The notes under the pieces were generated by a model, which saw only the letters and a program-made list of their open reading frames with translations, had not been told where the DNA came from and made no database searches. Below, piece by piece: positions 49,936-60,590 of a DNA stretch of 64,000 bases. This stretch comes from Vibrio mexicanus (GTDB lineage: Bacteria; Pseudomonadota; Gammaproteobacteria; Enterobacterales; Vibrionaceae), in assembly GCF_001012815.1 (NCBI RefSeq), contig NZ_JYJP01000029.1, positions 62,001 to 126,000 on the forward strand, in the 5' to 3' direction. Position 1 is the stretch's first letter. Every line of letters begins with the position of its first letter. Both the position numbers and the translations under genes were made by a program.

Positions 49936-51034
49936 CTTTCAATACCACTTCCCAGCTTTCTACCCAGGTAATTGCGACTTTTTGGCCTAGAGAGTGGTCC
50001 ACATCTGGATCGTCTTCATTGAAGAACTCACTCACCATTACGCGCATGCCAGATTCAAGTTCGATGACAGAATCTAAAGTCATGCCTTTGTAGGTACGTT
50101 CAGTCACGTGGCCCACAATACCTTTTTGCTCGCTCTCTTTAATCTCTTCGATGCGTAAATCTTCAGGTCTCAACAACACTTGAAGTTTATCACCGGCTTC
50201 AACAGGTTGGTCGTAGTACACAACCGAATTGACACCTTCGATGGCGGCTTTTATGCGTTTCTCATCGATGCGTTCAACCACTTCTGCATTGAAGACGTTA
50301 ATCTCACCAATGAAGCGAGCAACGAACAAGTTCTTCGGCTCTTCGTAGATTTCACGAGGTGAACCGTCTTGTTCAATCACGCCATCACGCATAACAATGA
50401 TGCGGTCAGACATAGACAAAGCTTCTTCTTGGTCATGGGTAACGAAAATGAACGTGATACCCAATTGACGCTGAAGTTGCTTAAGCTCGATCTGCATTTG
50501 CTTACGAAGCTTATAGTCCAGTGCCGAAAGAGACTCGTCGAGTAACAATACCTTAGGCTTATTAACCACAGCACGAGCAATCGCGATACGCTGCTGCTGA
50601 CCACCGGACAATTGGTGCGGTTTACGGTTTGCCATCTTTTCTAGACGAACCATGCGCAGTGCTTCCATCACACGAGGTTCAATCTCGCTCGAAGCGACCT
50701 TCTGCATACGCAAGCCAAATGCAACGTTATCGAACACCGTCATATGTGGGAATAGGGCGTAGCTTTGAAATACTGTGTTTACATGCCTTTGTTCAGCTGG
50801 AACTTGTGTAACGTTTTGCCTGTCTAGCGTGATTTCACCGCTATCTACTGACTCAAATCCCGCAATCATACGAAGCACTGTGGTTTTACCACAGCCTGAC
50901 GGGCCTAAAATCGTGAGGAACTCACCGTGATTTACATCAAGATTAAAACCACCAATGATCTGTTTACCATCGAAACTTTTGTCGATGCCAGATAAACGGA
51001 TAACTGGCTGATCTGCTGTTTGTTTAGCGTTCAA
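49919..51034 (-). CDS. potA: Polyamine ABC transporter ATP-binding protein PotA
   Basis: This is the ATPase of the polyamine importer: Walker [26 protein letters not shown], Walker [13 protein letters not shown], switch THDQEEAL, and a C-terminal OB-like regulatory domain (LLRPEDLRI). The start is uncertain. A TTG at 51034 (LNAKQTADQ) has GGTGGAG upstream at a slightly long spacing; the open frame reaches an ATG at 51094 that has no ribosome site. A one-base loss in the GTGGAG region could hide a GTG start giving GEIQTLNAK. Confidence 0.88.
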   Translation of the reverse strand: MNAKQTADQPVIRLSGIDKSFDGKQIIGGFNLDVNHGEFLTILGPSGCGKTTVLRMIAGFESVDSGEITLDRQNVTQVPAEQRHVNTVFQSYALFPHMTVFDNVAFGLRMQKVASSEIEPRVMEALRMVRLEKMANRKPHQLSGGQQQRIAIARAVVNKPKVLLLDESLSALDYKLRKQMQIELKQLQRQLGITFIFVTHDQEEALSMSDRIIVMRDGVIEQDGSPREIYEEPKNLFVARFIGEINVFNAEVVERIDEKRIKAAIEGVNSVVYYDQPVEAGDKLQVLLRPEDLRIEEIKESEQKGIVGHVTERTYKGMTLDSVIELESGMRVMVSEFFNEDDPDVDHSLGQKVAITWVESWEVVLKDEQQD

Positions 51035-51363
51035 CGTCTGTATTTCTCCACCTTGTATTTGGTTATTAAAATTTATGGTCAATAGCCGTCTCATCAGAGG
51101 CGCGAATCATAATCACCAAATTTGTGAATGCAAAGCGTTTTTTTAGTAAAAACCGAAAATTTTTTTAAGGTCAAAGTAAACATTATTTACCATACTAATT
51201 TAATGATGTTTACAGAGGCGTTAATTGATTAATTATCAGCCAATTAAGCAATAATGCAAGCGTATGGCAGTGATCAGATTTTAGTAATCGAGCGGTTGCA
51301 GTATAATGACGGCAATTTTGTTTCAATCACTTAGGTGCCTCTCGGTATACCCTGGAAGACATA

Positions 51364-52197
51364 ATGAATAACGACATCGAAAAAGATTTCAACATCGGCG
51401 GAAATGTAGAGCGTGCGCTCTCGGGTGACTACGACCTAAAAGTCGCGGATGTACTGTCCGAAGCATGGACGAATACCATCAAGAATTTTATCTCTTTCTC
51501 TCCAGCTATTATCGCTTTACTGTTCATTCAACTTGCCATTTTTTACATCGCGTTAAAGCTACAACTTGGTGACCCTGCGGTCATTCTTGATGCCTTATCA
51601 AACCCAGAAGCGTTTAACCAAGGTATTATTCAGGCAATCTTTGTGGCCAACTTCAGTTATGAAGTGGTTAGCGCACCGATTTTTGCGGGTGTCAGTCTGA
51701 TGGCGATGAGCCATGCAGCAGGCCTAACAACTAAATCGCGTCACATTGCTAAGGGGCTTCAATACACGGTACCAGTTATTATTGCGACGCTTTTCAGCCT
51801 GATCTTGCAAGGTATCGTTGGGGCTTTATTACCGCTTCTGTCTCTTTACCTGTCACTTGCCTTCAGTAACTCTATTTTGCTGATCTGTGAAAAACGCCTG
51901 TCGCCATTCCAATCACTACTTTTGTCTTTAAGAGCCGTAAACAAAAAGATTTTCGCGCTGGCCAGTATCTACCTTGTCGTCATGATGATGTTCGTTGCTG
52001 CAGCTATGTTATACGGCATCGGCTTGATCTTTGTTCTGCCATTCTTCTTCCATGTGAAAGGGGTGGTGTACCGAACTATGTTTGGCATCCGTTTGCAAAT
52101 CGTGGCATCTGAATCTCCTCACTCAGACGATGATGACAATAACGACAGCAACAACAATGACCAACAAAACAAAGATCCAAAGGTTTTCGATGCATAA
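51364..52197 (+). CDS. Multi-spanning membrane protein of unknown function
   Basis: This is a 277-residue protein with about six hydrophobic segments (AIIALLFIQLAIFYIAL, FSLILQGIVGALLPLLSLYL, ALASIYLVVMMMFVAAAMLY) and a cytoplasmic N-terminus. Its tail is very rich in Asp, Asn and Gln (ESPHSDDDDNNDSNNND). I do not recognise its function. It overlaps the Bax-like gene (ATGCATAA) and may be co-transcribed with it. Confidence 0.65.
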   Translation: MNNDIEKDFNIGGNVERALSGDYDLKVADVLSEAWTNTIKNFISFSPAIIALLFIQLAIFYIALKLQLGDPAVILDALSNPEAFNQGIIQAIFVANFSYEVVSAPIFAGVSLMAMSHAAGLTTKSRHIAKGLQYTVPVIIATLFSLILQGIVGALLPLLSLYLSLAFSNSILLICEKRLSPFQSLLLSLRAVNKKIFALASIYLVVMMMFVAAAMLYGIGLIFVLPFFFHVKGVVYRTMFGIRLQIVASESPHSDDDDNNDSNNNDQQNKDPKVFDA

Positions 52198-53020
52198 GTT
52201 CACTGGATTAACTGCTGCTGCGCTCTTTACTGGGTGCAGCCTTTTTGTTGTCTACGATTACGAAACAGAAACCAACCAACCGAAAGTTGTCGTAGAAGAG
52301 ACCGAAAGCAAAAAGAAACCAAAGAAGAAAACTGCCCGTGATAAAGACGGCAGCATTGATTTCGCAGCCATCACCGATGTGAACGAAAAGAAACAAGCAT
52401 TCTTTGACTACTTAAGGCCTGGTATCGAGCTAGAGAATAGCCGTATTACCAAAGAGCGACGCAGGCTCGAAACTATCGATGCTCATTTCGATGAAAACGA
52501 CGTTACCAGTGAAGATTTGGCCTATGCGAAACGACTCGGTAAGCTTTATCGATTGCCGGTCCCTGATTCTGGTATCACGCAAGATTGGCTTACGAGTATG
52601 TTGCTAAGAGTCGATGTTCTACCCGAAGCGCTAGTCCTGACTCAAGCGGCCAACGAATCTGCTTGGGGAACATCTCGTTTTGCTACCGAAGCCAATAACT
52701 TTTTTGGCCAATGGTGTTATACAAAGGGATGTGGATTGGTTCCACTTCAACGAGTCGAAGGCATGACACATGAGGTAGCAAACTTTGATTCAGTACAACA
52801 GTCTATTCATGGCTACTTTATGAATGTGAACCGTAACAATGCCTATCGTGAGTTACGAGACATTCGATACAAGCTTCATATCGACGGTCAGGATTTGTTA
52901 AGTCACCAAACTGCCACAGAACTGACTCAAGGATTGCTTCGCTACTCTGAACGAGGCCAAGCCTATGTCGATGATTTGAAAGCGATGATTCGCCATAACC
53001 AAGGTTTTTGGCTCCAATAA
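52190..53020 (+). CDS. Bax-like glucosaminidase family protein
   Basis: This is a 276-residue envelope protein with an N-terminal signal ending in LFTGC (a possible lipobox with Phe at -3) and a lysine/glutamate linker. The C-terminal glucosaminidase domain has TQAANESAWGTSRFATEANNFFGQW, with the catalytic Glu region, and SVQQSIHGYFMNVN. It resembles the Bax family of peptidoglycan-acting enzymes. The ATG at 52190 is preceded by AAAGG and overlaps the previous stop. A longer frame starts upstream inside that gene and is not real. Confidence 0.82.
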   Translation: MHKFTGLTAAALFTGCSLFVVYDYETETNQPKVVVEETESKKKPKKKTARDKDGSIDFAAITDVNEKKQAFFDYLRPGIELENSRITKERRRLETIDAHFDENDVTSEDLAYAKRLGKLYRLPVPDSGITQDWLTSMLLRVDVLPEALVLTQAANESAWGTSRFATEANNFFGQWCYTKGCGLVPLQRVEGMTHEVANFDSVQQSIHGYFMNVNRNNAYRELRDIRYKLHIDGQDLLSHQTATELTQGLLRYSERGQAYVDDLKAMIRHNQGFWLQ

Positions 53021-53034
53021 ACGAAACTATAACA

Positions 53035-53688
53035 ATGAAAAAAATATCAAGCCTCATTTTAGCGGTAGCAGCGCTGACTCACTCTTCAGCTTTTGCTGAA
53101 GAGTACCGCTTTACCTACTCAAAACTTTATGCCCAAATGAAAGTCAATGCGGAAGAGGGCTACGACGATGTTAAAGTCGGCTTCTTTTTCCGAGATGCCA
53201 GTGACGGCTCATTGTGTCACATTGAAAAAACTTGGATGGAAAAAGAAGAGAAATACGAAGAGATTCAAGTGAGCCCAAGTAATGAAGTACTCGTTCCACT
53301 TGATAGCCATTTAAGACGCGCAAACCCTCTGGTTTATGTTCATACTCCAGCTGATAAACAGTGTGACTTTTCAACCGTTGTCCATACTCGTAAAGAGCTT
53401 TCGGGTAACGTAAGCTACGAAACCGTTGCTGCTATCATTCCGCAAATGCAATCCATGTTAGAAAGCCTTGGCGGTATGTTTGCTGGCTGGTTTACTCCAG
53501 AAATTACAGGACTCACTCTAGAGTTCGACCGCCAAGTAGAGGGCGTAATTGGTCTAGCAAACGGTGACCAAGTACAGATTAACCAAGGTAAAGCGATCAT
53601 TACTTTAGAGCAGATTGGCACTGATGGCTGGATGAAGCTACCTGCACAAACCATTCGAGTGCTGCCGTACATTCCAGCTGGAAAATAG
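53035..53688 (+). CDS. DUF2987 family exported protein
   Basis: This is a 217-residue periplasmic protein with a signal peptide (MKKISSLILAVAALTHSSAFA) and then EYRFTYSKLYAQMKVN, the conserved start of DUF2987 proteins. It has two cysteines in the mature part (SLCHIE and QCDFS) that could form a disulfide. The function is unknown. It lies 14 bases after the Bax-like gene and ends with a terminator. Confidence 0.75.
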   Translation: MKKISSLILAVAALTHSSAFAEEYRFTYSKLYAQMKVNAEEGYDDVKVGFFFRDASDGSLCHIEKTWMEKEEKYEEIQVSPSNEVLVPLDSHLRRANPLVYVHTPADKQCDFSTVVHTRKELSGNVSYETVAAIIPQMQSMLESLGGMFAGWFTPEITGLTLEFDRQVEGVIGLANGDQVQINQGKAIITLEQIGTDGWMKLPAQTIRVLPYIPAGK

Positions 53689-53708
53689 ATTATCTCCAGA
53701 CCAAAAAA

Positions 53709-53726
53709 GGCAGCCCGTTGGCTGCC
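53709..53726 (+). terminator. Terminator after the DUF2987 gene
   Basis: GGCAGCC / GGCTGCC with a CGTT loop, preceded by A6 and followed by T5, works on both strands between DUF2987 and the convergent ttcA. Confidence 0.85.
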
Positions 53727-53760
53727 TTTTTCATATCTATGCAATGAAACAAATCATCGA

Positions 53761-54696
53761 TTACGAAAGATTCGTCACATCCAATTTTAACGATGGATCG
53801 AACTCTTGAACTGAGTCTTCATCCACAAAGTTTTGAGCAGGCATCTCTTCCTTATCAAACCCGATATCACCACCATTGATCACGCCAGAATCGCGGTCGA
53901 TAGATTTGAAGTCGAACAGTTCAAAGTCAGCCAGATGGCTTGGCACGACATTTTGTACCGCGCGGAACATGGTCTCAATACGGCCAGGGAACTGTTTGTC
54001 CCAAGCGTTGAGCATCTGTTTTACATTCTGGCGCTGAAGGTTCGGCTGAGAACCACACAGGTTACATGGAATGATAGGATACTCGCGCATCTCAGAATAC
54101 TTGATGATGTCTTTCTCACGGCAGTACGCCAGTGGACGAATAACCACATGCTCGCCGTTATCAGAAACCAGTTTAGGAGGCATGCCTTTAAGCTTACCGC
54201 CATAGAACATATTCAAGAATAGTGTCTCTAGAATATCGTCACGATGGTGGCCGAGCGCAATCTTGGTTGCACCCAGCTCTTTAGCCGTACGGTACAAGAT
54301 ACCACGACGTAGACGAGAGCACAGTGAGCACGTCGTCTTACCTTCAGGGATCTTATCCTGAACGATAGAGTAGGTATCTTCTTCAACGATCTTGTATTCA
54401 ACGCCAAGGCTTTCTAGATATTCAGGAAGAATATGTTCTGGGAAGCCCGGTTGTTTTTGATCTAGGTTGACCGCAATCAGCTCAAAAGAGACTGGGGCGC
54501 TCTTTTGAAGGCTCATAAGAATATCTAACATGGTAAAGCTGTCTTTACCACCAGATAGGCAGACCATGATACGGTCACCGTCTTCGATCATGTTGTAATC
54601 GGCAATGGCTTGGCCGGTATTACGTCGAATACGCTTCTGTAGTTTATTGAAATTGTACTGTTGAGCCTTTGTGCGCTCTTGGGTCTGCTCAGTCAT
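53761..54696 (-). CDS. ttcA: tRNA 2-thiocytidine biosynthesis protein TtcA
   Basis: This enzyme thiolates cytidine 32 of tRNA using ATP and an iron-sulfur cluster. The PP-loop [11 protein letters not shown] is at about residue 50. The cluster cysteines are in [10 protein letters not shown] and CNLCGSQ. The length of 311 matches TtcA. It lies at the end of the fnr-uspE-ttcA series, common in Vibrionaceae. Confidence 0.94.
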   Translation of the reverse strand: MTEQTQERTKAQQYNFNKLQKRIRRNTGQAIADYNMIEDGDRIMVCLSGGKDSFTMLDILMSLQKSAPVSFELIAVNLDQKQPGFPEHILPEYLESLGVEYKIVEEDTYSIVQDKIPEGKTTCSLCSRLRRGILYRTAKELGATKIALGHHRDDILETLFLNMFYGGKLKGMPPKLVSDNGEHVVIRPLAYCREKDIIKYSEMREYPIIPCNLCGSQPNLQRQNVKQMLNAWDKQFPGRIETMFRAVQNVVPSHLADFELFDFKSIDRDSGVINGGDIGFDKEEMPAQNFVDEDSVQEFDPSLKLDVTNLS

Positions 54697-54791
54697 TTAA
54701 GATACGTCTTTTGCTGGTTCAAACTAAAATGAAGTGCGTATGATACGCAAATATCACGAAGATTCTAGCTATTCTGAGGCTATAAACAAAA

Positions 54792-54817
54792 AATCCCCAC
54801 GAAACTTCGTGAGGATT
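54792..54817 (-). terminator. Terminator after uspE
   Basis: On the minus strand AATCCTCACGAA / TTCGTGGGGATT forms a 12-bp stem with one G-T pair and a 2-base loop, followed by TTTTTG. Confidence 0.8.
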
Positions 54818-54843
54818 TAGGTCATTTTCTAAATGCAGTGTCG

Positions 54844-55790
54844 TTAGATAGCGGTAGCAGGGTCGAGAGGACTCACGTAACCAGCAGGTTTTAAAGCAAG
54901 TACATCACAATCAATCTTATCAATCACATGTTCTGCAGTATTGCCAATGAAGACTGCAGAGAAACCGGTGCGTCCCGTAGTACCAAGTATGACCAAGGCA
55001 GAATTTAATTTCTTAGCAGCATCAGGGATAACATCTTCTGGGAGACCTTGTTCTACAACCGTAAACTCTTCATCGAAACCGTGTTTTTGTCTCAATGCTT
55101 TCATAGCGGTCAGGTGATGACCGCGCACTGCATCGGTATAAGTTGATGGGTCAAATTCGGGCAACTCAATCGTAATATTGGCTGGCGTGACCGGATAAGC
55201 ATTGACTAAATATGGCTGCCCACCTAGGCGGTCTGTGAGGCTCTTGAGCTGATCGACCATTCTGTCGTTAAGATCGATATGAGTTTCGTTTTCAGAGCCA
55301 ACATGAACAGACGCTAAAATACTAGCGTTCTCTGGCCATTGGGTATTTTTAACCAGAAGTACTGGAGCGGGGCACTTACGAAGTAGGTGCCAATCCGTCG
55401 GAGTAAAGATGACCGACTCTAGAACGTCATGCTTACGAGTGCCTTTAATCACTATGTCGTGCTCACCTGCATATACTTCAGCGATAATCGCTTCATAGGG
55501 CGATTGTGCCAAACCACTTTGACTTCAAAATCGAAAGAATCATCAATGTAGTCAGCCGCAATTTTTCTCATCCACTGTTCACGCTGATGTATAACGCCGC
55601 GCCGCATGGCATCGCGCTCGTCCATAGACAACATGGAGGTCATGTCATAGGAGAAATCATAGATTGAGAGGAAGAAGACAACGCGACTGCGTGACTGACT
55701 CTTGCTGGCGAGCTTAATGGCTCTAGCAAGTGCCGGTTGGTCATCATGGTTGATATCAGCAACAACTAATATCTTACTGTAAATACTCAT
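54844..55790 (-). CDS. uspE: Universal stress protein UspE (frameshifted as written)
   Basis: This is a tandem universal stress protein with two Usp domains. The first starts YSKILVVADINHDDQPAL and the second follows from about residue 150, ending GTTGRTGFSAVFIGNTAEHVI. The frame breaks near 55499; one C in the CCC run restores HNRPYEAIIAEVYAGEHD and a length of about 315 residues. It is placed directly after fnr, as in E. coli and other Vibrio. Confidence 0.9.
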
Positions 55791-55882
55791 ATTAACCCCT
55801 GTGAAATGGAATTAGTCTCTACCTTTAATGTAGCGTAGTTCGGGGTAATATTTTAGAGAAAAGAGGGGAAATTAGGAAAAGT

Positions 55883-55912
55883 ATGATGTAGCTCAGGAAT
55901 GAGCTACATCAT
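55883..55912 (-). terminator. Hairpin after fnr
   Basis: A perfect 12-bp stem (ATGATGTAGCTC / GAGCTACATCAT, 6-nt loop) starts 10 bases after the fnr stop and is followed on the minus strand by ACTTTTCC. Confidence 0.75.
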
Positions 55913-55921
55913 TGAAGTTAC

Positions 55922-56671
55922 TTAAGATTCTTTTGACACACCAGCAAGATCCATCAGCGCATCGTGATCGATGATAGTAATGTACTTACCTTTAACGCTG
56001 AGAATTTCTGATTTTTGGAATCGACCTAACAGGCGGCTGATCGTTTCAACGGTCAAACCTAAGTAGTTACCAATATCACCACGAGTCATGGTCAAACGGA
56101 ACTCGCGAGGGCTGAAACCACGTTGCGAGAAGCGCGTAGATAGGTTGAACAAGAATGCTGCTAGACGCTCTTCAGCGTTCTTCTTAGAAAGAAGCAGAAT
56201 CATCTCTTGGTCGCCTTTGATTTCGTTACTCATCAAACGCATGATTTGCTGACGAAGCTTTGGCATTTTGCCAGACAGATCATCAAGAATTTCGTAAGGA
56301 ATTTCACAAACCATTGAAGTTTCAAGAGCTTGGGCGAAACTAGGGTGTTCATCGCCAGTAATCGCATCAAAGCCAACTAAGTCGCCAGCTAAATGAAAGG
56401 CTGTAATTTGCTCATCACCTTGCTCTGTGATTGTGTAACTCTTAATCGTACCAGAGCGGATAGCGTACAATGACTTAAGCTCATCGCCCGCCTTAAATAG
56501 TTCTTGGCCTTTTTGAATTGGCTTTTTACGCTCGATGATTTGATCTAACTGATCAAGTTCAGAGTCATTTAAGGTAAACGGGATACAAAGCTGACTGATA
56601 CTGCAATCCTGACAATGGATAGCGCAGCCGCCTGATTGAACGCGTTTTGTTGCAGGTTTTTCAGAAATCAT
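55922..56671 (-). CDS. fnr: Oxygen-sensing transcription regulator Fnr
   Basis: This is a CRP/FNR-family regulator of anaerobic genes. The N-terminal cysteines [14 protein letters not shown] (with a fourth further on in VCEIP) form the oxygen-sensitive 4Fe-4S site. The effector barrel and the C-terminal winged helix with [15 protein letters not shown] follow. Length is 249 residues. A perfect FNR box lies 17 bases before the start, so it represses or controls itself. Confidence 0.94.
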   Translation of the reverse strand: MISEKPATKRVQSGGCAIHCQDCSISQLCIPFTLNDSELDQLDQIIERKKPIQKGQELFKAGDELKSLYAIRSGTIKSYTITEQGDEQITAFHLAGDLVGFDAITGDEHPSFAQALETSMVCEIPYEILDDLSGKMPKLRQQIMRLMSNEIKGDQEMILLLSKKNAEERLAAFLFNLSTRFSQRGFSPREFRLTMTRGDIGNYLGLTVETISRLLGRFQKSEILSVKGKYITIIDHDALMDLAGVSKES

Positions 56672-56687
56672 AACAACCTTTCACTAA

Positions 56688-56701
56688 TTGATATACATCA
56701 A
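56688..56701. promoter_or_regulatory. FNR box upstream of fnr
   Basis: TTGATATACATCAA is an exact match to the FNR consensus (TTGAT-N4-ATCAA). It lies between the TauE/SafE-like gene and fnr, near the fnr start, which fits autoregulation of fnr. Confidence 0.82.
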
Positions 56702-56759
56702 TATTTTAACACTCATTGGACATAAAGGGTAGTGTAAAAACTTCACATATATCAGTTCG

Positions 56760-57434
56760 CTACAAGTTTAATGACAAAAGTGATAGTGATTGATATATCG
56801 TATGTAGGCCATACAAAAGCAGCAAAGATGCCGCGATGTTCCGAAAAGTCGGAGATTGTTGCAAAGACTTCAAACTTTGAGAACCATAGCCCACTAATAG
56901 CATGGTGGGAAGTGTACCCAATCCAAATGCGAACATAATCAACGCACCATCAAGAGCACTACCTGACACTGCTGACCATGTTAACGTTGAATATACCAAA
57001 CCACACGGTAACCATCCCCATATAAAGCCGAATGGCATAGCGTGAGTAGGGTGTCTCAAAGGCAAAAGCTTGCTAGCGAAGGGAGAGATGTACTTCCATA
57101 GGCCTTGCCCAAGCTTCTCCAACTTGAGTAATCCGAACCACCAGCGGCCGATGTAAAGTGCGAGCAGCACCATAAAGACGCCGGTGAATACACGAAGAAA
57201 CCCAAGTAAGCTGTTGGCTGAAGAGAGGCTTGCTAGCGATGATAGAGCCCCACCCACTAAAGCACCAAACAGTGCATAGCTGATTAAACGGCCAAGGTTA
57301 TAAAACAGTGGAATCCACTTTGAGGGTCTTGCCTGCCCAATACTGAGCATAGATGCGATGCCACCACACATACCCAAGCAATGACCCGCGCCTACAAATC
57401 CAATGGCGAACGCACCAATCCAATCAGGATTCAC
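56760..57434 (-). CDS. TauE/SafE-like membrane protein of the cco cluster
   Basis: This is a 224-residue protein with six to seven hydrophobic segments, in the group called sulfite exporter TauE/SafE family or CcoS-associated membrane protein. It has FVGAGHCLGMCGGIASML near the start and WLPCGLVYSTL later, where the GMCGG and PCG cysteines could bind copper. It starts with GTG overlapping the ccoS stop (GTGA). Related proteins in this position assist copper or haem delivery to the cbb3 oxidase; the exact role is inferred. Confidence 0.78.
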   Translation of the reverse strand: MNPDWIGAFAIGFVGAGHCLGMCGGIASMLSIGQARPSKWIPLFYNLGRLISYALFGALVGGALSSLASLSSANSLLGFLRVFTGVFMVLLALYIGRWWFGLLKLEKLGQGLWKYISPFASKLLPLRHPTHAMPFGFIWGWLPCGLVYSTLTWSAVSGSALDGALIMFAFGLGTLPTMLLVGYGSQSLKSLQQSPTFRNIAASLLLLYGLHTIYQSLSLLSLNL

Positions 57435-57592
57435 TTAGTGTCCTTTTTCTCGTCTTCGTCTTCAAATAAGATGTTGTGGCCTTGACGCTCCAGATCTTCG
57501 AACTGCTCACTTTTCACTGCCCACAAGAAAATACCTGTGGCAACACAAACTAAAACAATCGCGATAGGAATCAGTATGTAGAGGCTTTCCAT
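57431..57592 (-). CDS. ccoS: cbb3 oxidase assembly protein CcoS
   Basis: This is a 53-residue membrane protein with one helix (LYILIPIAIVLVCVATGIFLW). The motif AVKSEQFEDLERQG follows, as in CcoS/FixS, and the tail is acidic. It lies one base after ccoI and its stop overlaps the next GTG. It is needed for copper and haem insertion into the oxidase in other bacteria. Confidence 0.9.
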   Translation of the reverse strand: MESLYILIPIAIVLVCVATGIFLWAVKSEQFEDLERQGHNILFEDEDEKKDTK

Positions 57593-57593
57593 C

Positions 57594-59991
57594 CTATTTC
57601 TTTCCTTTCTCTTTTTCTTTAAGAAGTCGTAGGGAGTTAGACACTACCACAACCGAGCTTGCTGACATACCTAATGCTGCAAAATAAGGCGCTACGAGAC
57701 CAGCAACCGCTAGTGGCAAGATAAATAAATTATACCCCAAGGACCACGCTAAGTTCTCTCTAATGATCTTACGAGTTTGGATCGCCATTGCACGTGCTTC
57801 TAATAAGCGATTTAAGCGGTCACCCAGAAGCACCATATCAGCCGACGCCTTCGCCACATCGGTACCACCGCCCATCGCTACTGACAGGTGGGCACCAGCA
57901 AGGGTAGGCGCATCATTAATGCCATCACCCAACATCATCGTAACATCCGTTTCTGGTAACTGATTGAGATAGTCGAGTTTATCTTGCGGTTTCGCGCCTG
58001 CCACTACCTTTTCGATACCCATTGCTTTAGCTACTGGCTCAGCGTTTTCACTAGAGTCACCAGTAAGAAGCGTCACTTTAATACCGACGCTTTAAACGCC
58101 TCAATAAACTCTTGACTCTCTTTGCGGATAGGATCGTGATAGCTGAAAGTTGCAACAAGTTCATCATCAATCGATAGGTAAATACTGTTCGCTTTTACTC
58201 GCCTGTTGTTACTTCCAAGTACAAACGTGGCACTGCCAATTTTAAGTGTCTTACCCTGATAAATACCCACAACGCCTGAACCAATGATATTTTCTACGTC
58301 GGTAATCTCGTATTCACCAGTTTTAAATGTTCTAAAGGCTCGAGCGATAGGGTGATTGGCATGCGCTTCTAATTCAGCAGCAATCGCAAGGGCGCGTTCC
58401 TCGTTCCAGTCGCCTTGTAGAAAGTCACCATAAAGCGTCGTTTCATTTATCTCGATATCGCCATGGGTGAGCGTACCAGTTTTATCAACGACTAAATGAT
58501 TCACTTTACACAGAGTTTCAAACACATGGTTTTTGCGAAGTAAAATACCTAAAGTACCCAAGCGAGATGTTGCACACGTAATAGCGGTAGCGTTGCCAAA
58601 GATAGGGCACATGGACAAGTGGCAACCAACACTGAAAGCATGATCCAAAATGCATCATCCGGGCGCGACTGGTGCCAGAAATACCAAGTACAAGCTGCGA
58701 TAACTAAAATCGCACCCACAAAATAGCGTGCTACCACATCGGCAATCTCAGCAATCTTCGGCTTCGACATTTGCGCTTCATCTTGCAAACGTACAATACT
58801 GGAAATCACGGAATCTGCTTTGGTTGACGCGACTTCTAGACCAAACGACTCTTCACCATTCAAAGTACCCGCAAATACACGATCACCTTGCTTCTTAACT
58901 ACTGGAAGGGACTCACCGGTTAACATGGATTCATCAACATGGACACGTCCAGACAGGATAAGACCATCAGCAGGAACGTGCTCACCCGGTAGGACTCGTA
59001 TCTTGTCACCAACCTTAAGAGAGTTAACAGGAACCTGTTCACCGTCTAAATTGGTTGCAATGGACGGTACAAGCTTAAGCAGGTTACCGCTCGCAGCAGC
59101 GGCTTTACGCCTCGCGCGCATCTCTAAGAAACGACCAATCAATAAGAAGAAAGTGAACATCGAAATGGATTCGAAAAATACTTCACCTTTCTCTTGCACG
59201 GTCGCAACAACAGACGCGACGTAAGCAATAATAAGAGCGATGGATACCGGGACATCCATGCCAAGTGTTCGACCTTTGAGACTTCGCCAAGCGTTCACAT
59301 AAAAAGGCAAAGCGGAATAAAGCAGAACTGGTGTGGCGAATATTAAACTCACCCAACGGAAAAAGTTTTTAAACTCTTCCTCTAGATCAGCAAACACTTC
59401 CAAGTACAAGGCAACGGCCAACATCATGACTTGCATTGTCGCAAGACCAGCCACACCAAGACGGTATAGATACTGCTTCATGGAAGCATGGTAGTTTGCT
59501 TCGTGTTGATCAGCTTCAAAGGGGGCGGCTTTATAACCAAGGCCGTGTATTTGACCGAGTAATTCACTCAATCGCGTTTTAGTTTTGTCCCAAACAAGAA
59601 TAGCGCGATTGGTCGTTGTATTTACTCGTATTGAAACCACGCCATTGCTCGCCATCATATGCTTTTCTATCAACCAAGCACATGCGGCGCACGATACACC
59701 ATCCAGTGACAGCGTCACTTCACTTTGATCTTCGCTATTTCTGACAAACTCAGTTTGAACTTGCTCGTTGTCATAATGGATGAGCGCTTGCAGTTGCTCT
59801 GGTACTAGCTCAACTTTTTCAGCTGGTGCTGTGCGATATTGGTAGTAGGAGACAAGGCCATTATCTACGATTGTCTGAGCGACGGTTTCACACCCTGGGC
59901 AGCACATAGTGCGCGTTTCGCCCAGGATGTCGACCTTGAAATCCGTGTTTACTGGTACATCTTCACCACAGTGATAACACGCTTTAGTCAT
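57594..59991 (-). CDS. ccoI: Copper-transporting P-type ATPase CcoI (frameshifted twice as written)
   Basis: This ATPase supplies copper to the cbb3 oxidase. N-terminal cysteines CYHCG and CCPGC are followed by a heavy-metal domain GVSCAACAW. Eight membrane segments carry the CPC metal site ([10 protein letters not shown]). Catalytic motifs are DKTGTLTHG (phosphorylation) and GDGINDAP. Breaks are near 58590, right after CPCALSLAT (restored to [12 protein letters not shown]), and near 58085 ([14 protein letters not shown]). One added G or C at each gives about 799 residues. Start MTKACYHCG is as in the family. Confidence 0.9.
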
Positions 59992-59996
59992 AGTAA

Positions 59997-60476
59997 TTAG
60001 TTCAACAGTTGGATAGGTTGGTCAGTAGGGAACTCAATACGGCCTTGGATTAGCCATTGCTCGTCATGTGGAGTCAACTCAAGGAACCATGGGCCTTGGA
60101 GCTCACTATCAAGAGCAATGCGATATTGCCCCAAAGCATTAGCAGTAACAAGCTTAGTGAAATCATGATCAGGAAGCGTTCGATGCGCAAACATCGCGGT
60201 AATCGCTGGGTAATGTTCTAATTCACCCTTATCAAACTGGATAATGACCGTGTTGCCATCGGAATGAACGGATGCATTAAGCCCTAATTCTTTAGTCACG
60301 TTGACTCTGGAGATATCAACGTTAATGCCTTTACCTTTCTTATAGTAATCTTCAGTTACTAGGTGAACTGAGTGGTTGGTAAGTATAGCAACTCGCACCA
60401 AAGTTAACATTGAAACGCCAACACTTAGGAAGAGTAGAAACCACGGCCAAAACTGCTTATACCAAGGCTTTTCCAT
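59997..60476 (-). CDS. ccoH: cbb3 oxidase assembly protein CcoH (FixH family)
   Basis: This is a 159-residue membrane protein with one N-terminal helix ([24 protein letters not shown]) and a periplasmic domain with [18 protein letters not shown], typical of FixH/CcoH. It is needed for assembly or stability of the oxidase. It begins 134 bases after ccoP's frame, behind a terminator, so it may have its own promoter in that gap. Confidence 0.9.
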   Translation of the reverse strand: MEKPWYKQFWPWFLLFLSVGVSMLTLVRVAILTNHSVHLVTEDYYKKGKGINVDISRVNVTKELGLNASVHSDGNTVIIQFDKGELEHYPAITAMFAHRTLPDHDFTKLVTANALGQYRIALDSELQGPWFLELTPHDEQWLIQGRIEFPTDQPIQLLN

Positions 60477-60552
60477 ATAAAAACTCTCAATCTATAACAA
60501 AATAAAATTAATATTTTACAAACACTTAGGAAACTTACTTTAAAAGAAAAAA

Positions 60553-60571
60553 AGCCCCTAATAAAGGGGCT
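60553..60571 (-). terminator. Terminator of ccoNOQP
   Basis: On the minus strand AGCCCC (loop TTTATTA) GGGGCT is followed by T7, 20 bases past the restored ccoP stop. It separates the structural genes from ccoH onward. Confidence 0.82.
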
Positions 60572-60590
60572 GTTATTGAAATGTTACTTA

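Noticed and set aside
56790..56803. Second FNR-like half site TTGAT in the end of the TauE/SafE-like gene
   Set aside because: The second half (CGTAT) does not match ATCAA and it lies in coding sequence.
57594..59991. Three separate copper ATPase genes
   Set aside because: The pieces cover one CcoI in order without repeats; single-base additions join them.
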